Shown: piece after piece, positions 34,250 to 42,980 of the stretch
How positions within the stretch are numbered: the first letter of the stretch is position 1
Layout of the letters: each line of letters begins with the position of its first letter
Source of the DNA: CAZMRW01 sp964568805
GTDB lineage: Bacteria; Pseudomonadota; Gammaproteobacteria; Methylococcales; Methylomonadaceae
DNA: 51,449 nucleotides
Assembly (NCBI GenBank): GCA_964568805.1
Contig: CAZMRW010000021.1
Span: 1-51,449 of the forward strand
Direction: 5' to 3'
Program-made: the position numbers and the translations under genes
The notes under the pieces: generated by a model
What the model was told of the DNA's origin: nothing
Seen by the model: the letters and a program-made list of their open reading frames with translations, nothing else
Database searches by the model: none

Positions 34250-34876
34250 ATGGCAAGAGATTATAAATACAGAGCGGAAGACAGGAAGGTAATCCGGCGA
34301 AGACGCAAGTCAGGTCGGGAAGGCAGTCTTGCCTTATGGAAATGGATGCTGATTACGGCCCTGATCATTGCGTTCGTCGTCTTTCTGTTTTATCTGCGCA
34401 GCAAAGGCGGCAAACAAGTCAACATGCCGCCGGTTTCGCAAACAATCCCGGCCGGCAAGCAGGAAAAAACACAGGCGCTTGACAATGGCAAGGCAGCGGC
34501 AGACATCAAAGCCGAGGCCAAGCCCGCGCCTGAAATTCCCCAGTTTGATTTTTATACCATCCTGCCCGAGAAAGAGGTGGTCGTGCCCGATCATGAAATC
34601 GAGACGCGCAGCAGAGAAGAACGGGTAGGTCAGGCGAAAGTAACCAAATATATTTTGCAGGCGGGCTCTTACAAGGATTTTAAGGAGGCCGACCGGTCGA
34701 GAGCGAAACTGGCGCTGATGGGCATTGAATCCAGGATTGAAAAAGCCAAGGTAGGCAGCGTCACCTGGTACCGCATCAAATTGGGTCCTTATACGCGTAT
34801 GAGCAGCGTCAGCATTATCCGGTCGAGACTAAGAAGCAATGGCATTGATGCGATTGTAACCGAGGTCGGCGGGTAA
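34250..34876 (+). CDS. SPOR-domain (FtsN-like) envelope protein
   Basis: The 208-residue bitopic protein has a basic cytoplasmic tail (RRRRKSGREG), a membrane helix at about 29-48 (WKWMLITALIIAFVVFLFYL), a Lys/Ala/Pro-rich linker and a C-terminal SPOR domain at about 130-205 (YILQAGSYKDFKEADRSRAKL, then VTWYRIKLGPYTRMSSV). SPOR domains bind denuded glycan strands at the division site. Gene position directly after argS and the layout match FtsN-like division proteins of Pseudomonas and relatives. Whether it is the essential FtsN is inference. Confidence 0.85.
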   Translation: MARDYKYRAEDRKVIRRRRKSGREGSLALWKWMLITALIIAFVVFLFYLRSKGGKQVNMPPVSQTIPAGKQEKTQALDNGKAAADIKAEAKPAPEIPQFDFYTILPEKEVVVPDHEIETRSREERVGQAKVTKYILQAGSYKDFKEADRSRAKLALMGIESRIEKAKVGSVTWYRIKLGPYTRMSSVSIIRSRLRSNGIDAIVTEVGG

Positions 34877-34908
34877 CGCTAAAAAAGCTGCGATATCCAG
34901 AGGTACTA

Positions 34909-34962
34909 GCCAGTCGAAGTGAGCAACATTTGGCCTCAAACATTTTGGCCACTGTGACTGGC
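34909..34962 (+). repeat. Long imperfect stem-loop before the metallohydrolase gene
   Basis: GCCAGTC pairs with GACTGGC, and after a small internal loop AGTG pairs with CACT. The stem begins 33 bases after the SPOR gene stop and ends 56 bases before the next start. It may end the argS transcript or fold in the leader of the next gene. No T run follows. Confidence 0.4.
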
Positions 34963-35018
34963 ATAGTCGTTTGGGTCAGGCGCTGCCATAAAATTTTCTG
35001 AAATAACGGGGTGTTTCA

Positions 35019-35930
35019 TTGAGATTATTGCTGGTATTAATAGTGCTGAGTAGTCATCCGGTCTTTGCCGCGCCGGTTTTGTCGGTTACGCAGGTGGCTC
35101 CAGGCATTTATACTCATTTCAGCGCTCATGCCGCGCCGGACACCAGAAATCACGGCGCGATAGCTAATATCGGCTTTATCGTCGGCGAACGCTGCGTCGC
35201 GGTGATTGATTCCGGCGGCAATCCCGAGCAGGGCAGGGCGCTTAAAAATGCAATAAAGCATACGACGGATAAACCGGTTTGCTACGTCATCAATACCCAT
35301 GTCCATCCCGATCATATCTATGGCAATGCGGCGGTTAAAGAGCCTGGAGTCAAGTTTGTCGGGCATGAAAAATTGGCCAGGGCGATGGCGGTGCGCGGTC
35401 CGTTTTATCTCGGCAAAGCCAGGGAATTGTTGGCTATTGACCTGTCTGAAAACGATATTATTCCACCCGATATTGCCGTCAGCAAACAGCTCGAAATCGA
35501 CCTGGGCGGACGCCTATTGAAATTGACAGCCTATCCCGCCGCGCACACCGACAACGATTTGACGGTTTACGATCAATTGACCGACACGCTCTGGATAGCC
35601 GATTTACTGTTTGTCGAGCATCTGCCTGTCATCGACGGCAGTTTGCTGGGCTGGCTGGCGATTCTTGACGAGTTGGAGCGGCATGCCTATAAATTGGTGA
35701 TACCGGGCCACGGTCCGCTGGTGACCGATTGGCCGCAAAGTATGCAGCCCGAAAAGGACTATTTACGGCTGTTGTTGACTGAAATCAGAGCGACGATTAA
35801 AGAAGGAGGATACCTGGAGCAGGCCCTCGAAACCGTCGGCTATTCGGCAAAGCCACAGTGGAAGCTGTTCGACCAGTACCACCGTAAAAACGTTTCCACT
35901 GCGTTTGCCGAGCTTGAATGGGAGAACTGA
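35019..35930 (+). CDS. SoxH-like metallo-beta-lactamase, quinoprotein-relay zinc hydrolase type
   Basis: The precursor has a signal peptide cut near FAA (residues 17-18). The metallo-beta-lactamase fold shows the zinc motif NTHVHPDHIYGN (HxHxDH), a further ligand in YPAAHTDNDLTVYD, an aspartate-containing strand TLWIADLLFV and the last histidine in VIPGHGPL. This pattern and the opening PVLSVTQVAPGIYTHFSAH match the SoxH-related hydrolases that co-occur with PQQ-dependent dehydrogenases. Its substrate is not established. The start is TTG with a GGGGTG site seven bases before it. Its quinoprotein partner is not adjacent, although the window does carry a secreted propeller protein 10 kb away. 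Confidence 0.8.
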   Translation: MRLLLVLIVLSSHPVFAAPVLSVTQVAPGIYTHFSAHAAPDTRNHGAIANIGFIVGERCVAVIDSGGNPEQGRALKNAIKHTTDKPVCYVINTHVHPDHIYGNAAVKEPGVKFVGHEKLARAMAVRGPFYLGKARELLAIDLSENDIIPPDIAVSKQLEIDLGGRLLKLTAYPAAHTDNDLTVYDQLTDTLWIADLLFVEHLPVIDGSLLGWLAILDELERHAYKLVIPGHGPLVTDWPQSMQPEKDYLRLLLTEIRATIKEGGYLEQALETVGYSAKPQWKLFDQYHRKNVSTAFAELEWEN

Positions 35931-35998
35931 TCGCCGGCAGGCTGAAATTTTATCCCCCCTAAGTCGGATTTCGGTTTGCGGATGCCGGATACCCTGGT

Positions 35999-36016
35999 GA
36001 CGCGATAAATCGCGTC
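35999..36016. terminator. Hairpin between convergent metallohydrolase gene and pepN
   Basis: GACGCGAT and ATCGCGTC form a perfect 8-base inverted repeat around AA. It lies in the 159-base gap between two convergent genes and is therefore a likely two-way terminator, though the T tract on either side is poor. Confidence 0.45.
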
Positions 36017-36089
36017 TTCAGTACTGGCTGTCTAAAGCCCACGAACAAGCCCGCAAAGTGGACATCAAACGATCGTTCAATGTTCGGCC

Positions 36090-38744
36090 TTATGCCAGAC
36101 TCTTGCTGGCGACTTCATAGACGTCCCTGGATATGGCCTCGGCAGCAATGATCCGTTCCAGTTGGGCCCTCATCAGCTCTTGTCTGTTTTTGTCATAGCG
36201 GCGCCAGGAGATCAGCGCGCCGACCATGCGGGAGGCAACCTGAGGATTCAAGGCATCGAGTGCAATGATCTGATCTGCAAGAAATTGATAGCCCTGGCCG
36301 TTTTCGGCATGAAAATGCAGCGGATTGGACTGGCTGTAGGCGCCGATCAACGCTCTGACACGGTTTGGGTTATGTAAATCAAAGGCTGGATGGTTAATCA
36401 ATTCCTGCACTCTGTCGAAGGTGCCCGGCATCGGGCTGCAGGCCTGCGTGGTAAACCATTTGTCGATGACCAGGGCTTCGGACTGCCATTGTTGGTAAAA
36501 ACTTTCCAGGCACTGTTCAGTGGCCGGATGCGGATTATTGACCATCACGGTTAACGCAGCCATTTGGTCGGTCATGTTTTTGGCGCTGATAAATTGTTGC
36601 AGGCTCCAGTCATGAATCTCGTCATTATTCAGTTTGGCAAGATAGCCCAAGCAAGCGTTCTTGATGCGCCTGCGGCCTATTGCGCCGGCATCGAATCGGC
36701 CGGATTCATCACGATGGTATTTCAGGTACAGGTTTTTAAATTCCCCCGGCAATTGTTCTGCTAACGTCGATATGACGCATTCTCGGGCTTTATGAATCGC
36801 GTCGACATCGACCACCCGCATTTGTTCGGTCAGATATATTTCCGAAGGCAGGCTTAGCAGTAACGAAAAATAAGATAGATCGCCCCAGGATTGTTCCATC
36901 AGCCGTTTTACGGCATCGATCAGTATGGGATTGACGCGCATGTCGCGGCCTTGCTGAAAGTCGGCAATCAGTCCGGTTATGATCTGCAGGGCCAATTGTT
37001 GTCCCGCTTCCCAGCGGTTGAAGGTGTCGCAGTCATGACTCAACAGAAAAGCCAGTTCTTCCAGGCTGCGTTTCATCGACAGTTTGACGGGCGCAGAAAA
37101 TCCTCTGAGGATCGAAACCACCGGTGCCTGGTTCAGCCCTTCGAAAGTAAATGTTTGCTCGGGCTGGGTCAGTTGCAATATGACCTCATCGCTAACCTCA
37201 TCGCTGCCCTGCAGCCGGCAGGGGGCGCTGGAACCGTCGGGGTAGATCAAACCGGTCTTGACCGGAATATGCAAGGGTTCTTTTATGGCCTGTCCCGGAG
37301 TCGGCGGCGTGCTTTGGATCAGGGTTAATGTCAGCGTGTTGCTGGTCTGGCCATAATGTTGGCTGACCTGGACGACCGGCGTTCCTGCCTGCGCATACCA
37401 GCGCCGGAACTGAGTTAAATCAACGCCGTTGGCCGCTTCCATGGCATTGACGAAATCATCGCAGGTGACTGCCTGGCCGTCATGTCGCTGAAAATAGAGA
37501 TCACTCCCTTTTCGGAAACCCTCGGGCCCCAACAGCGTGTGGATCATCCGCACCACTTCCGCGCCTTTCTCATAAACTGTCAGGGTATAAAAATTATTGA
37601 TTTCTATATAAGCGTCCGGACGGATGGGATGCGCCAATGGGCCGGCATCCTCGGCAAACTGCCGGGTGCGCAGCATGTTGACGTCTTCGATCCGCTTGAC
37701 CGCCTTGGAGGTCCGGTCGCCGGTAAATTCCTGATCGCGGAAAACGGTAAAGCCTTCCTTCAGACTGAGCTGAAACCAGTCCCTGCAGGTAATGCGGTTG
37801 CCGGTCCAGTTATGAAAATATTCATGACCGATAACGCCTTCGATGTGTTCATAATCGAAATCGGTCGCGGTATCCGGTCTGGCCAGCACAAATTTGGTGT
37901 TGAAGATATTCAGGCCTTTATTTTCCATGGCGCCCATATTGAAATGACTGACCGCAACGATCATATACAAGTCCAGATCGTATTCGCGGCCATAGACCTG
38001 TTCATCCCAGGCCATGGCGTTTTTCAGCGCCTGTATGGCGTGGCTGCATTTGTCGGCATCGTGTTTCTCGACAAATATTTGCAAGCTGATGGTGCGTCCC
38101 GACCGGGTTTTAAAAGTGTCTTCGATGCATTCCAGTTTCCCGGCGACCAGAGCGAACAAATAGCAGGGTTTATTGTAGGGATCCTCCCAGGTGACCCAGT
38201 GGCGGTTATTCGCCAACTCGCCCTCGGCTATTTTATTGCCGTTGGATAATAACACGGGATAGCGGGTTTTATCGCCGACCAGGGTTGTGGTAAACCGCGC
38301 CATGACATCAGGGCGATCGAGAAAGTACGTGATTTTTCTAAACCCTTCGGCTTCGCATTGGGTACAGAGCATGCCGTTGGAAAGATACAGCCCTTCGAGA
38401 GCCGTATTGGCTTTGGGATTAACAATGTTCTCTATCGTTAGAAAAAAGCTCCGATGCTGGGGCACTTCGTGCAGAATCAATGAATCCCGGGTTTGCTGAT
38501 AGTCCTGAGCGGTCAATGCCTGATCGTCATTGAGAACAACGCTGATCAGGGTCAAATTTTCTCCGGCCAGGGTCAAAGAGCTGTCACTGGATAGGCTTGC
38601 CGGGTTCCGGCTCAGGGTTAGCCTGGAGATAACCCTCGTTTTTTCCTCATCGAGTGTAAAATTAAGTTCGACATGATGAATCAGGTATTCGGGGACGGTG
38701 TAGTCTTTCAAATAGGTTGTGTGGGGAGTTGCATCGCGCATCAT
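36090..38744 (-). CDS. pepN: Aminopeptidase N
   Basis: PepN is a cytoplasmic M1 zinc metallopeptidase that removes N-terminal residues from peptides. The 884-residue protein carries the substrate-binding MGAMENKGLNIFN and the zinc site GHEYFHNWTGNRIT with the third ligand Glu in LSLKEGFTVFRDQEF. The N-terminal YLKDYTVPEYLIHHVELNF matches the family start, which sets the ATG at 38744; the frame runs 34 residues further upstream but into the previous gene. AGG lies five bases before the start. The ATG overlaps the stop of the DUF423 gene (ATGA), so both are in one operon. Confidence 0.95.
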   Translation of the reverse strand: MMRDATPHTTYLKDYTVPEYLIHHVELNFTLDEEKTRVISRLTLSRNPASLSSDSSLTLAGENLTLISVVLNDDQALTAQDYQQTRDSLILHEVPQHRSFFLTIENIVNPKANTALEGLYLSNGMLCTQCEAEGFRKITYFLDRPDVMARFTTTLVGDKTRYPVLLSNGNKIAEGELANNRHWVTWEDPYNKPCYLFALVAGKLECIEDTFKTRSGRTISLQIFVEKHDADKCSHAIQALKNAMAWDEQVYGREYDLDLYMIVAVSHFNMGAMENKGLNIFNTKFVLARPDTATDFDYEHIEGVIGHEYFHNWTGNRITCRDWFQLSLKEGFTVFRDQEFTGDRTSKAVKRIEDVNMLRTRQFAEDAGPLAHPIRPDAYIEINNFYTLTVYEKGAEVVRMIHTLLGPEGFRKGSDLYFQRHDGQAVTCDDFVNAMEAANGVDLTQFRRWYAQAGTPVVQVSQHYGQTSNTLTLTLIQSTPPTPGQAIKEPLHIPVKTGLIYPDGSSAPCRLQGSDEVSDEVILQLTQPEQTFTFEGLNQAPVVSILRGFSAPVKLSMKRSLEELAFLLSHDCDTFNRWEAGQQLALQIITGLIADFQQGRDMRVNPILIDAVKRLMEQSWGDLSYFSLLLSLPSEIYLTEQMRVVDVDAIHKARECVISTLAEQLPGEFKNLYLKYHRDESGRFDAGAIGRRRIKNACLGYLAKLNNDEIHDWSLQQFISAKNMTDQMAALTVMVNNPHPATEQCLESFYQQWQSEALVIDKWFTTQACSPMPGTFDRVQELINHPAFDLHNPNRVRALIGAYSQSNPLHFHAENGQGYQFLADQIIALDALNPQVASRMVGALISWRRYDKNRQELMRAQLERIIAAEAISRDVYEVASKSLA

Positions 38745-39133
38745 GAATACCTGCCGGATTGTTGTTTTCGAGTTGCGTAAACGGCGATCAATAGCCAGGC
38801 TGTCAAAAAGCTCAGGCCGCCGATGGGTGTGATCATGCCTAACCATTTAAGATCAAGCAATGTGAGCAGATAGAGACTGCCGGAAAACAGCATTATGCCG
38901 GTAAACATCAGCCAGCCGGCCCATTTCAGCAGGCCGCATTCCGGCGCTTGCCGGCATATCAGGGCGATTCCGCATAGTCCCAGGGCATGCCACATTTGAT
39001 AGCTGACTCCGGTTTGATAGACTGCTAACATCTCCGGACTTAACACGCCTTTTAAACCGTGCGCGCCAAAGGCGCCCATGCCGACGCCGATGAAGGCGCT
39101 CAGGGCGCCGAAAAATAAAAAAACCGATCGCAC
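38741..39133 (-). CDS. DUF423 (YgdD-type) small membrane protein
   Basis: The 130-residue protein has four predicted membrane helices. The first, FLFFGALSAFIGVGMGAFGAHGLK, carries the family glycine-rich signature GAFGAHGL; the last is GGLSFLTAWLLIAVYA. DUF423 proteins are found across bacteria as small inner-membrane proteins without a known function. It starts one base after moaB and overlaps pepN by four bases, so it lies in a moaB-DUF423-pepN operon. Confidence 0.88.
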   Translation of the reverse strand: MRSVFLFFGALSAFIGVGMGAFGAHGLKGVLSPEMLAVYQTGVSYQMWHALGLCGIALICRQAPECGLLKWAGWLMFTGIMLFSGSLYLLTLLDLKWLGMITPIGGLSFLTAWLLIAVYATRKQQSGRYS

Positions 39134-39134
39134 C

Positions 39135-39647
39135 TTAGGCCTCCATCAGTCTGGGCATCAACTGCACCAGATTGCAGGGTGTTGTCCGGTAATCCAGCTG
39201 ATCCTTGATTAATGAATCCCAGGCCGTACGGCAGGCACCGGATGAACCGGGCAGGCAAAACAGATAAGTTGCGTTAGCGACGCCGGCGATGGCTCTTGAC
39301 TGAATGGTTGAGGTTTTAATGTCTTGATAAGACAGCATTCTGAAGGTTTCTCCAAAACCGTCCAGAACCTTGTCCAGCAGCGGCCGAATCGCTTCCGGCG
39401 TGCCGTCCCGGCCGGTCACGCCGGTGCCGCCGGTAGTGATGACGACATTGATGTGGTCATCAGCAATCCAGTTTGATACGGCAGCCCGTATTTGATAGAT
39501 ATTATCGCGTACGATTTTTTTCTCGATGATGAAGTGCCCGGCAGTCGCAACCCGCTCTGCGAGAGTTTTGCCCGATACATCATCGGTGTCGGTTCGTGTG
39601 TCGGAAACGGTCAACACGGCAATGTTCAAAGGGATAAATTGTTTCAT
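39135..39647 (-). CDS. moaB: Molybdenum cofactor biosynthesis protein B
   Basis: MoaB belongs to the MogA/MoaB family that adenylylates molybdopterin. The 170-residue protein has the family motifs LTVSDTRTDTDDVSGKTLAERV near the start, the substrate loop TTGGTGVTGRDGTPEAI near residue 80, and the later LPGSSGACRTAWD. The ATG at 39647 is chosen for the GGAAA site before it and because family members begin at this point; a 12-residue extension lacks support. It is followed one base later by the DUF423 gene. Confidence 0.93.
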   Translation of the reverse strand: MKQFIPLNIAVLTVSDTRTDTDDVSGKTLAERVATAGHFIIEKKIVRDNIYQIRAAVSNWIADDHINVVITTGGTGVTGRDGTPEAIRPLLDKVLDGFGETFRMLSYQDIKTSTIQSRAIAGVANATYLFCLPGSSGACRTAWDSLIKDQLDYRTTPCNLVQLMPRLMEA

Positions 39648-39676
39648 ATTGTTTTCCAGGCAGGGGTCAGGAAGCA

Positions 39677-39747
39677 GGTGCAAGGCTGAAGGGCGAAAGC
39701 AGAAAATAATGTGGGTTTACCATTATAATTCGCCTTGGCCTTGCGCC
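39677..39747. repeat. Second inverted heptamer-repeat element, between degP and moaB
   Basis: The left arm (39677-39698) reads as degenerate 7-base units GGTGCAA, GGCTGAA, GGGCGAA. The right arm (39729-39747) carries GGCGCAA and GGCCAA units on the other strand. The arms pair imperfectly over about 20 bases. The unit sequence and inverted layout are the same as in the element at 5032-5112. It lies six bases past the degP stop on the minus strand and 30 bases before the moaB start. Confidence 0.6.
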
Positions 39748-39752
39748 GGTTT

Positions 39753-41117
39753 TTATTGCAACACGACAAAAAAGCCTTCTTGCCCGCGCTGGATATTCAT
39801 CATCAACGCGGCGCTGGCCGCGACAACCTGTTTGAGTTCGTCAAGATTATGAACGCGATAACGGTTTGCCGACAGGATCACGTCGCCGGGGCGCAGACCG
39901 ACGCGCCAGGCATAAGAGGACGTGTTGATTTTTTCAAATAAAACGCCTTCCACCTGATCCTTTTGAGTCGTACTCAATACGGTAGCCTGTAAGGCCGGAT
40001 GCAGTTTTTCACCGGCCAAGCGCGCCTGCTCGGGTTTGCCGATGGTTGCCGTCGTTTCTTTTCTTTCATTGCCATGAAAATATTCCAGCGTGACTTTGTC
40101 GCCAATCTGCATCAGCCCGATAATATTGCGTATATCATGACTGTTTTTGACGGTGCGTCCATTCGCTGCAACGATCACATCGCCCGGTTCCAGGCCGGCT
40201 TTTGCCGCAGGCGAATTACTTTCGATCCGGCTGATGACCGCGCCTTGCCTGTTTTGCAGATTGAAAGCGCTGACCAGTTCAGGGGTCAGATCCTGAGTGG
40301 TAACCCCTAATAAGCCGCGCCGGACTTCACCGTGCTTGATCAGGGATGCCTTAATAGTGGTAATCATATTGGACGGGATAGCGAAGCCGATGCCGACATT
40401 GCCGCCGGTGGGTGCCAAAATTGCGGTATTCATGCCGATAAATTCACCGCGCAGATTAACCAGTGCACCGCCTGAATTGCCGGGATTGATCGAGGCGTCC
40501 GTCTGGATGAAATCCTCGTAACCTTCAATGCCAAGGCCGGAGCGGCCCAAAGCGCTGATAATGCCGGATGTGACGGTTTGGCCCAAACCAAACGGATTGC
40601 CGATGGCGACCACGAAGTCGCCGACTCTCAATTGACTCGAATCGGCAATGGGAAGTTCGGTCAAATTATCGGCAGGTATTTGAATCACGGCGACATCGGC
40701 TTCAGGATCGGCGCCGATTAATTGAGCATTGAGTTGGCGGCCATCGGTTAATGTAACCATGATTTTGTCGGCTTTATCAATAACGTGGTTATTGGTTAGA
40801 ACATAGCCCTGGTCGCTATCGATAATCACGCCGGAACCCAGGCTGTTTTTTTGCCGTTGGCGAGACTGATTAGGCAGTTCAAAAAAATGCCGAAAAAACG
40901 GATCCTGCATTAATGGATTTTCAGCGACCTGGATATTGGTCGATGTTGAAATATTGACGACTGCAGGCATGCTGCGAGCAAGCATGGGGGCCAGTGACGG
41001 CAGAGGTTGTCCGTCAATCATAGAGGGCAGGCCTGCGGCATCGGCAGTCGAGCGAATTGGAAGGTAAACAAGTAAAAGTGTCATCACTAACAACTGATTT
41101 ACTACTTTGACATTCAT
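39753..41117 (-). CDS. degP: Periplasmic serine protease of the DegP/DegQ (Do) family
   Basis: This envelope protease-chaperone has a signal peptide (VMTLLLVYLPIRSTADA), the catalytic His in LTNNHVIDKAD, Asp in EADVAVIQI and Ser in NPGNSGGALVN, followed by two PDZ domains (LGVTTQDLTPELVSAF with GLEPGDVIVAANG, and the second ending WRVGLRPGDVILSANRY). The 454-residue length fits DegP/DegQ; a long Q-linker is short here, so DegQ-like naming is also possible. The ATG at 41117 has GGA nine bases upstream; a start at 41144 would fall on the expected transcription start of the promoter at 41156-41184. Confidence 0.93.
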   Translation of the reverse strand: MNVKVVNQLLVMTLLLVYLPIRSTADAAGLPSMIDGQPLPSLAPMLARSMPAVVNISTSTNIQVAENPLMQDPFFRHFFELPNQSRQRQKNSLGSGVIIDSDQGYVLTNNHVIDKADKIMVTLTDGRQLNAQLIGADPEADVAVIQIPADNLTELPIADSSQLRVGDFVVAIGNPFGLGQTVTSGIISALGRSGLGIEGYEDFIQTDASINPGNSGGALVNLRGEFIGMNTAILAPTGGNVGIGFAIPSNMITTIKASLIKHGEVRRGLLGVTTQDLTPELVSAFNLQNRQGAVISRIESNSPAAKAGLEPGDVIVAANGRTVKNSHDIRNIIGLMQIGDKVTLEYFHGNERKETTATIGKPEQARLAGEKLHPALQATVLSTTQKDQVEGVLFEKINTSSYAWRVGLRPGDVILSANRYRVHNLDELKQVVAASAALMMNIQRGQEGFFVVLQ

Positions 41118-41155
41118 CAGGTATTTCCATGGAGAGTTGAACATAAGCGGTAGAC

Positions 41156-41184
41156 AATATAGGTTTAAAAATGTTTAATAACAA
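41156..41184 (-). promoter_or_regulatory. Candidate promoter of degP
   Basis: On the minus strand TTGTTA (41179-41184) and TATATT (41156-41161) are separated by 17 bases, about 39 bases upstream of the chosen start. The boxes match the sigma-70 consensus at four and five positions. Confidence 0.45.
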
Positions 41185-41357
41185 GGAGTCTATCAATTTA
41201 GGAAAACGCCGGTTGCCGCGGCTTCACAAAAACAACGACTTGTGGCCTTTCTTCATTGCAGGAAAACCGCAAAATTTATCATCACTTCTCTAAGAGTTTT
41301 AATCAATCGACAATAAATAAACTATTATTCTATGGTTTTTCTGCTAAATATATTTTG

Positions 41358-42719
41358 ATGGCTGTTGATATTAATTCCGAAGAGGGCCAACTTATCCGAA
41401 AGTTGATTCCATTTGTGACCATGCCGGGCAGTACGTTTAGCGCATTATGCGCGGAGATGACCGTCGACGAAGTAAAGGATGGCTTTTTGTTTAAAAAAGG
41501 AGATGTTGACGCCAATTTGATCTATCTTTTAAGCGGTGAAGTATCCCTTCAGGCCGAAGGTCTTGTGGTTGAAGCGATATCCGATAGCACCGAAGCAGCC
41601 AGATTTGCATTGGCTCACCAGATTCCAAGAAAAATTGATGCAGTTGCGAAGGGAACGGTTCGTTTTTTGCGGCTTGACGCAAATATTGTTAATAAACTGC
41701 CCCCAATTGAATACAAAGAGGACACGAGTTTTATGATCGTTGATGAGTCCGAAGACAACACCGATGACTGGATGACCGCATTGCTGAAGCTGCCTGTTTT
41801 TCAGCGGCTTCCGCCTGCCAATTTACAAAAAATATTAATGGGTCTGGAGCTTGTTGAGTACAACAAGGGATCGGCAATCATTGAGCAGGGTGGAGCGGGA
41901 GATTATTATTATTTGATAAAAAGCGGGCAATGTCTGGTAACCCGCAAGCCGACCCGCAATGCCAAAGATATTAAATTAGGACTGCTGGAAAAAGGAGAGA
42001 CCTTTGGAGAAGACTCCTTGCTTACCGGAGCCCCTAGAACGGTCAGCATTACTGCGCTGACTGACGTCTGTTTACTCAGGCTGGGCAAACAGCAATTTAT
42101 TTCACTGATAAGGGAGCCCTCATTAAAATTCATTGAATATGAAGATCTCGGTAATGCGATGGAACAGGGTGCGTTACTGGTAGACATTCGTACGCAGGAC
42201 GACTATGAAAAACGGCATTTGGCAGGCAGCATCAATATTCCTCTCTTTTCGTTAAGGATGCAGATCAAGTCCCTGAACCGTGACAAAATGGTCATCATCG
42301 TCTGTTCGGACGGCAAGTCAAGCGAGGCGGGCGCGTTTTTACTGCTCAAGCATAAGTTTAACGCATTTGTTCTCAGAGGCGGCATGGCATCGGCTCCTGA
42401 GGAGTTGAAACGCGAATCCGCGCAGTTTACGATTGACGACGGTATCGAAACGCTGGTTGAGATTCAAGACTCCGATCTCTCGGACAATCGACCAGAGCAA
42501 TCGGATGAGCAGTCGTCAGGCGGCGTCAATGCTCATCTGGAAGAACAAATAAGATTTTTAAAAACAGAAAATGAAACGCTAAGAAGAGCCAATCAACTGC
42601 TTAATGATCAATGTGCGAAACTGGAAATTGAAAAGGAAACCGCTGTTAAACAGTACCGCATGGCATCCCAGCAGTTGGAAAAGCTGGGGCACTTGGCTAA
42701 TAATCGAAAGGGCGGCTGA
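41358..42719 (+). CDS. Double cyclic-nucleotide-binding-like, rhodanese and coiled-coil protein
   Basis: The 453-residue cytoplasmic protein has four parts. Residues 20-115 form a degenerate cyclic-nucleotide-binding-like fold (FLFKKGDVDANLIYLLSGEVSL) without a phosphate-binding cassette. Residues 145-255 form a better one, with GDYYYLIKSGQCLVTRK and a cassette FGEDSLLTGAPRTVSITA that keeps the Glu and Arg. Residues 268-350 are a rhodanese domain (LLVDIRTQDDYEKRHLAGSINIPL) with Cys316 in VCSDGKSS, where Lys replaces the usual Arg. Residues 390-445 form a coiled coil. It could be a signal-binding sulfurtransferase or scaffold. The ATG at 41358 is preferred to an upstream TTG; neither has a strong ribosome site. 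It stands alone, convergent with rpmG. Confidence 0.78.
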   Translation: MAVDINSEEGQLIRKLIPFVTMPGSTFSALCAEMTVDEVKDGFLFKKGDVDANLIYLLSGEVSLQAEGLVVEAISDSTEAARFALAHQIPRKIDAVAKGTVRFLRLDANIVNKLPPIEYKEDTSFMIVDESEDNTDDWMTALLKLPVFQRLPPANLQKILMGLELVEYNKGSAIIEQGGAGDYYYLIKSGQCLVTRKPTRNAKDIKLGLLEKGETFGEDSLLTGAPRTVSITALTDVCLLRLGKQQFISLIREPSLKFIEYEDLGNAMEQGALLVDIRTQDDYEKRHLAGSINIPLFSLRMQIKSLNRDKMVIIVCSDGKSSEAGAFLLLKHKFNAFVLRGGMASAPEELKRESAQFTIDDGIETLVEIQDSDLSDNRPEQSDEQSSGGVNAHLEEQIRFLKTENETLRRANQLLNDQCAKLEIEKETAVKQYRMASQQLEKLGHLANNRKGG

Positions 42720-42746
42720 GCTGGCTCTTAATGGATGGCAGGTCGC

Positions 42747-42776
42747 TAAGCCACGGCCGATAAAAACCGCGGCTTA
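42747..42776. terminator. Hairpin between the convergent sensor-rhodanese gene and rpmG
   Basis: TAAGCCACGG and CCGCGGCTTA form a 10-base stem with one mismatch around a 10-base loop. It lies 27 bases after one stop and 36 bases beyond the other, on opposite strands, so it is a likely two-way terminator. There is no T tract. Confidence 0.4.
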
Positions 42777-42812
42777 TCAGGCAACTTGAAAGAAGTTGTG
42801 AATCAGGTCTGC

Positions 42813-42968
42813 TTATTTGATTTTAGCTTCTTTGTATATGACATGCTTGCGGGCAACGGGATCAAATTTCTTGATCTCCATTTTTTCAGGCATTGTTCTT
42901 TTGTTTTTTGTGGTCGTATAGAAATGACCGGTGCCTTCTGTCGAAATTAATTTGATTTTATCGCGCAT
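42813..42968 (-). CDS. rpmG: 50S ribosomal protein L33
   Basis: The 51-residue protein begins MRDKIKLISTEGTGHFYTTT and ends KKFDPVARKHVIYKEAKIK, the standard gammaproteobacterial L33 sequence. It is the cysteine-free form, which does not bind zinc. It lies 12 bases after rpmB, in the usual rpmB-rpmG operon. AGGAAATAAAA precedes the ATG. Confidence 0.96.
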   Translation of the reverse strand: MRDKIKLISTEGTGHFYTTTKNKRTMPEKMEIKKFDPVARKHVIYKEAKIK

Positions 42969-42980
42969 TTTTATTTCCTC

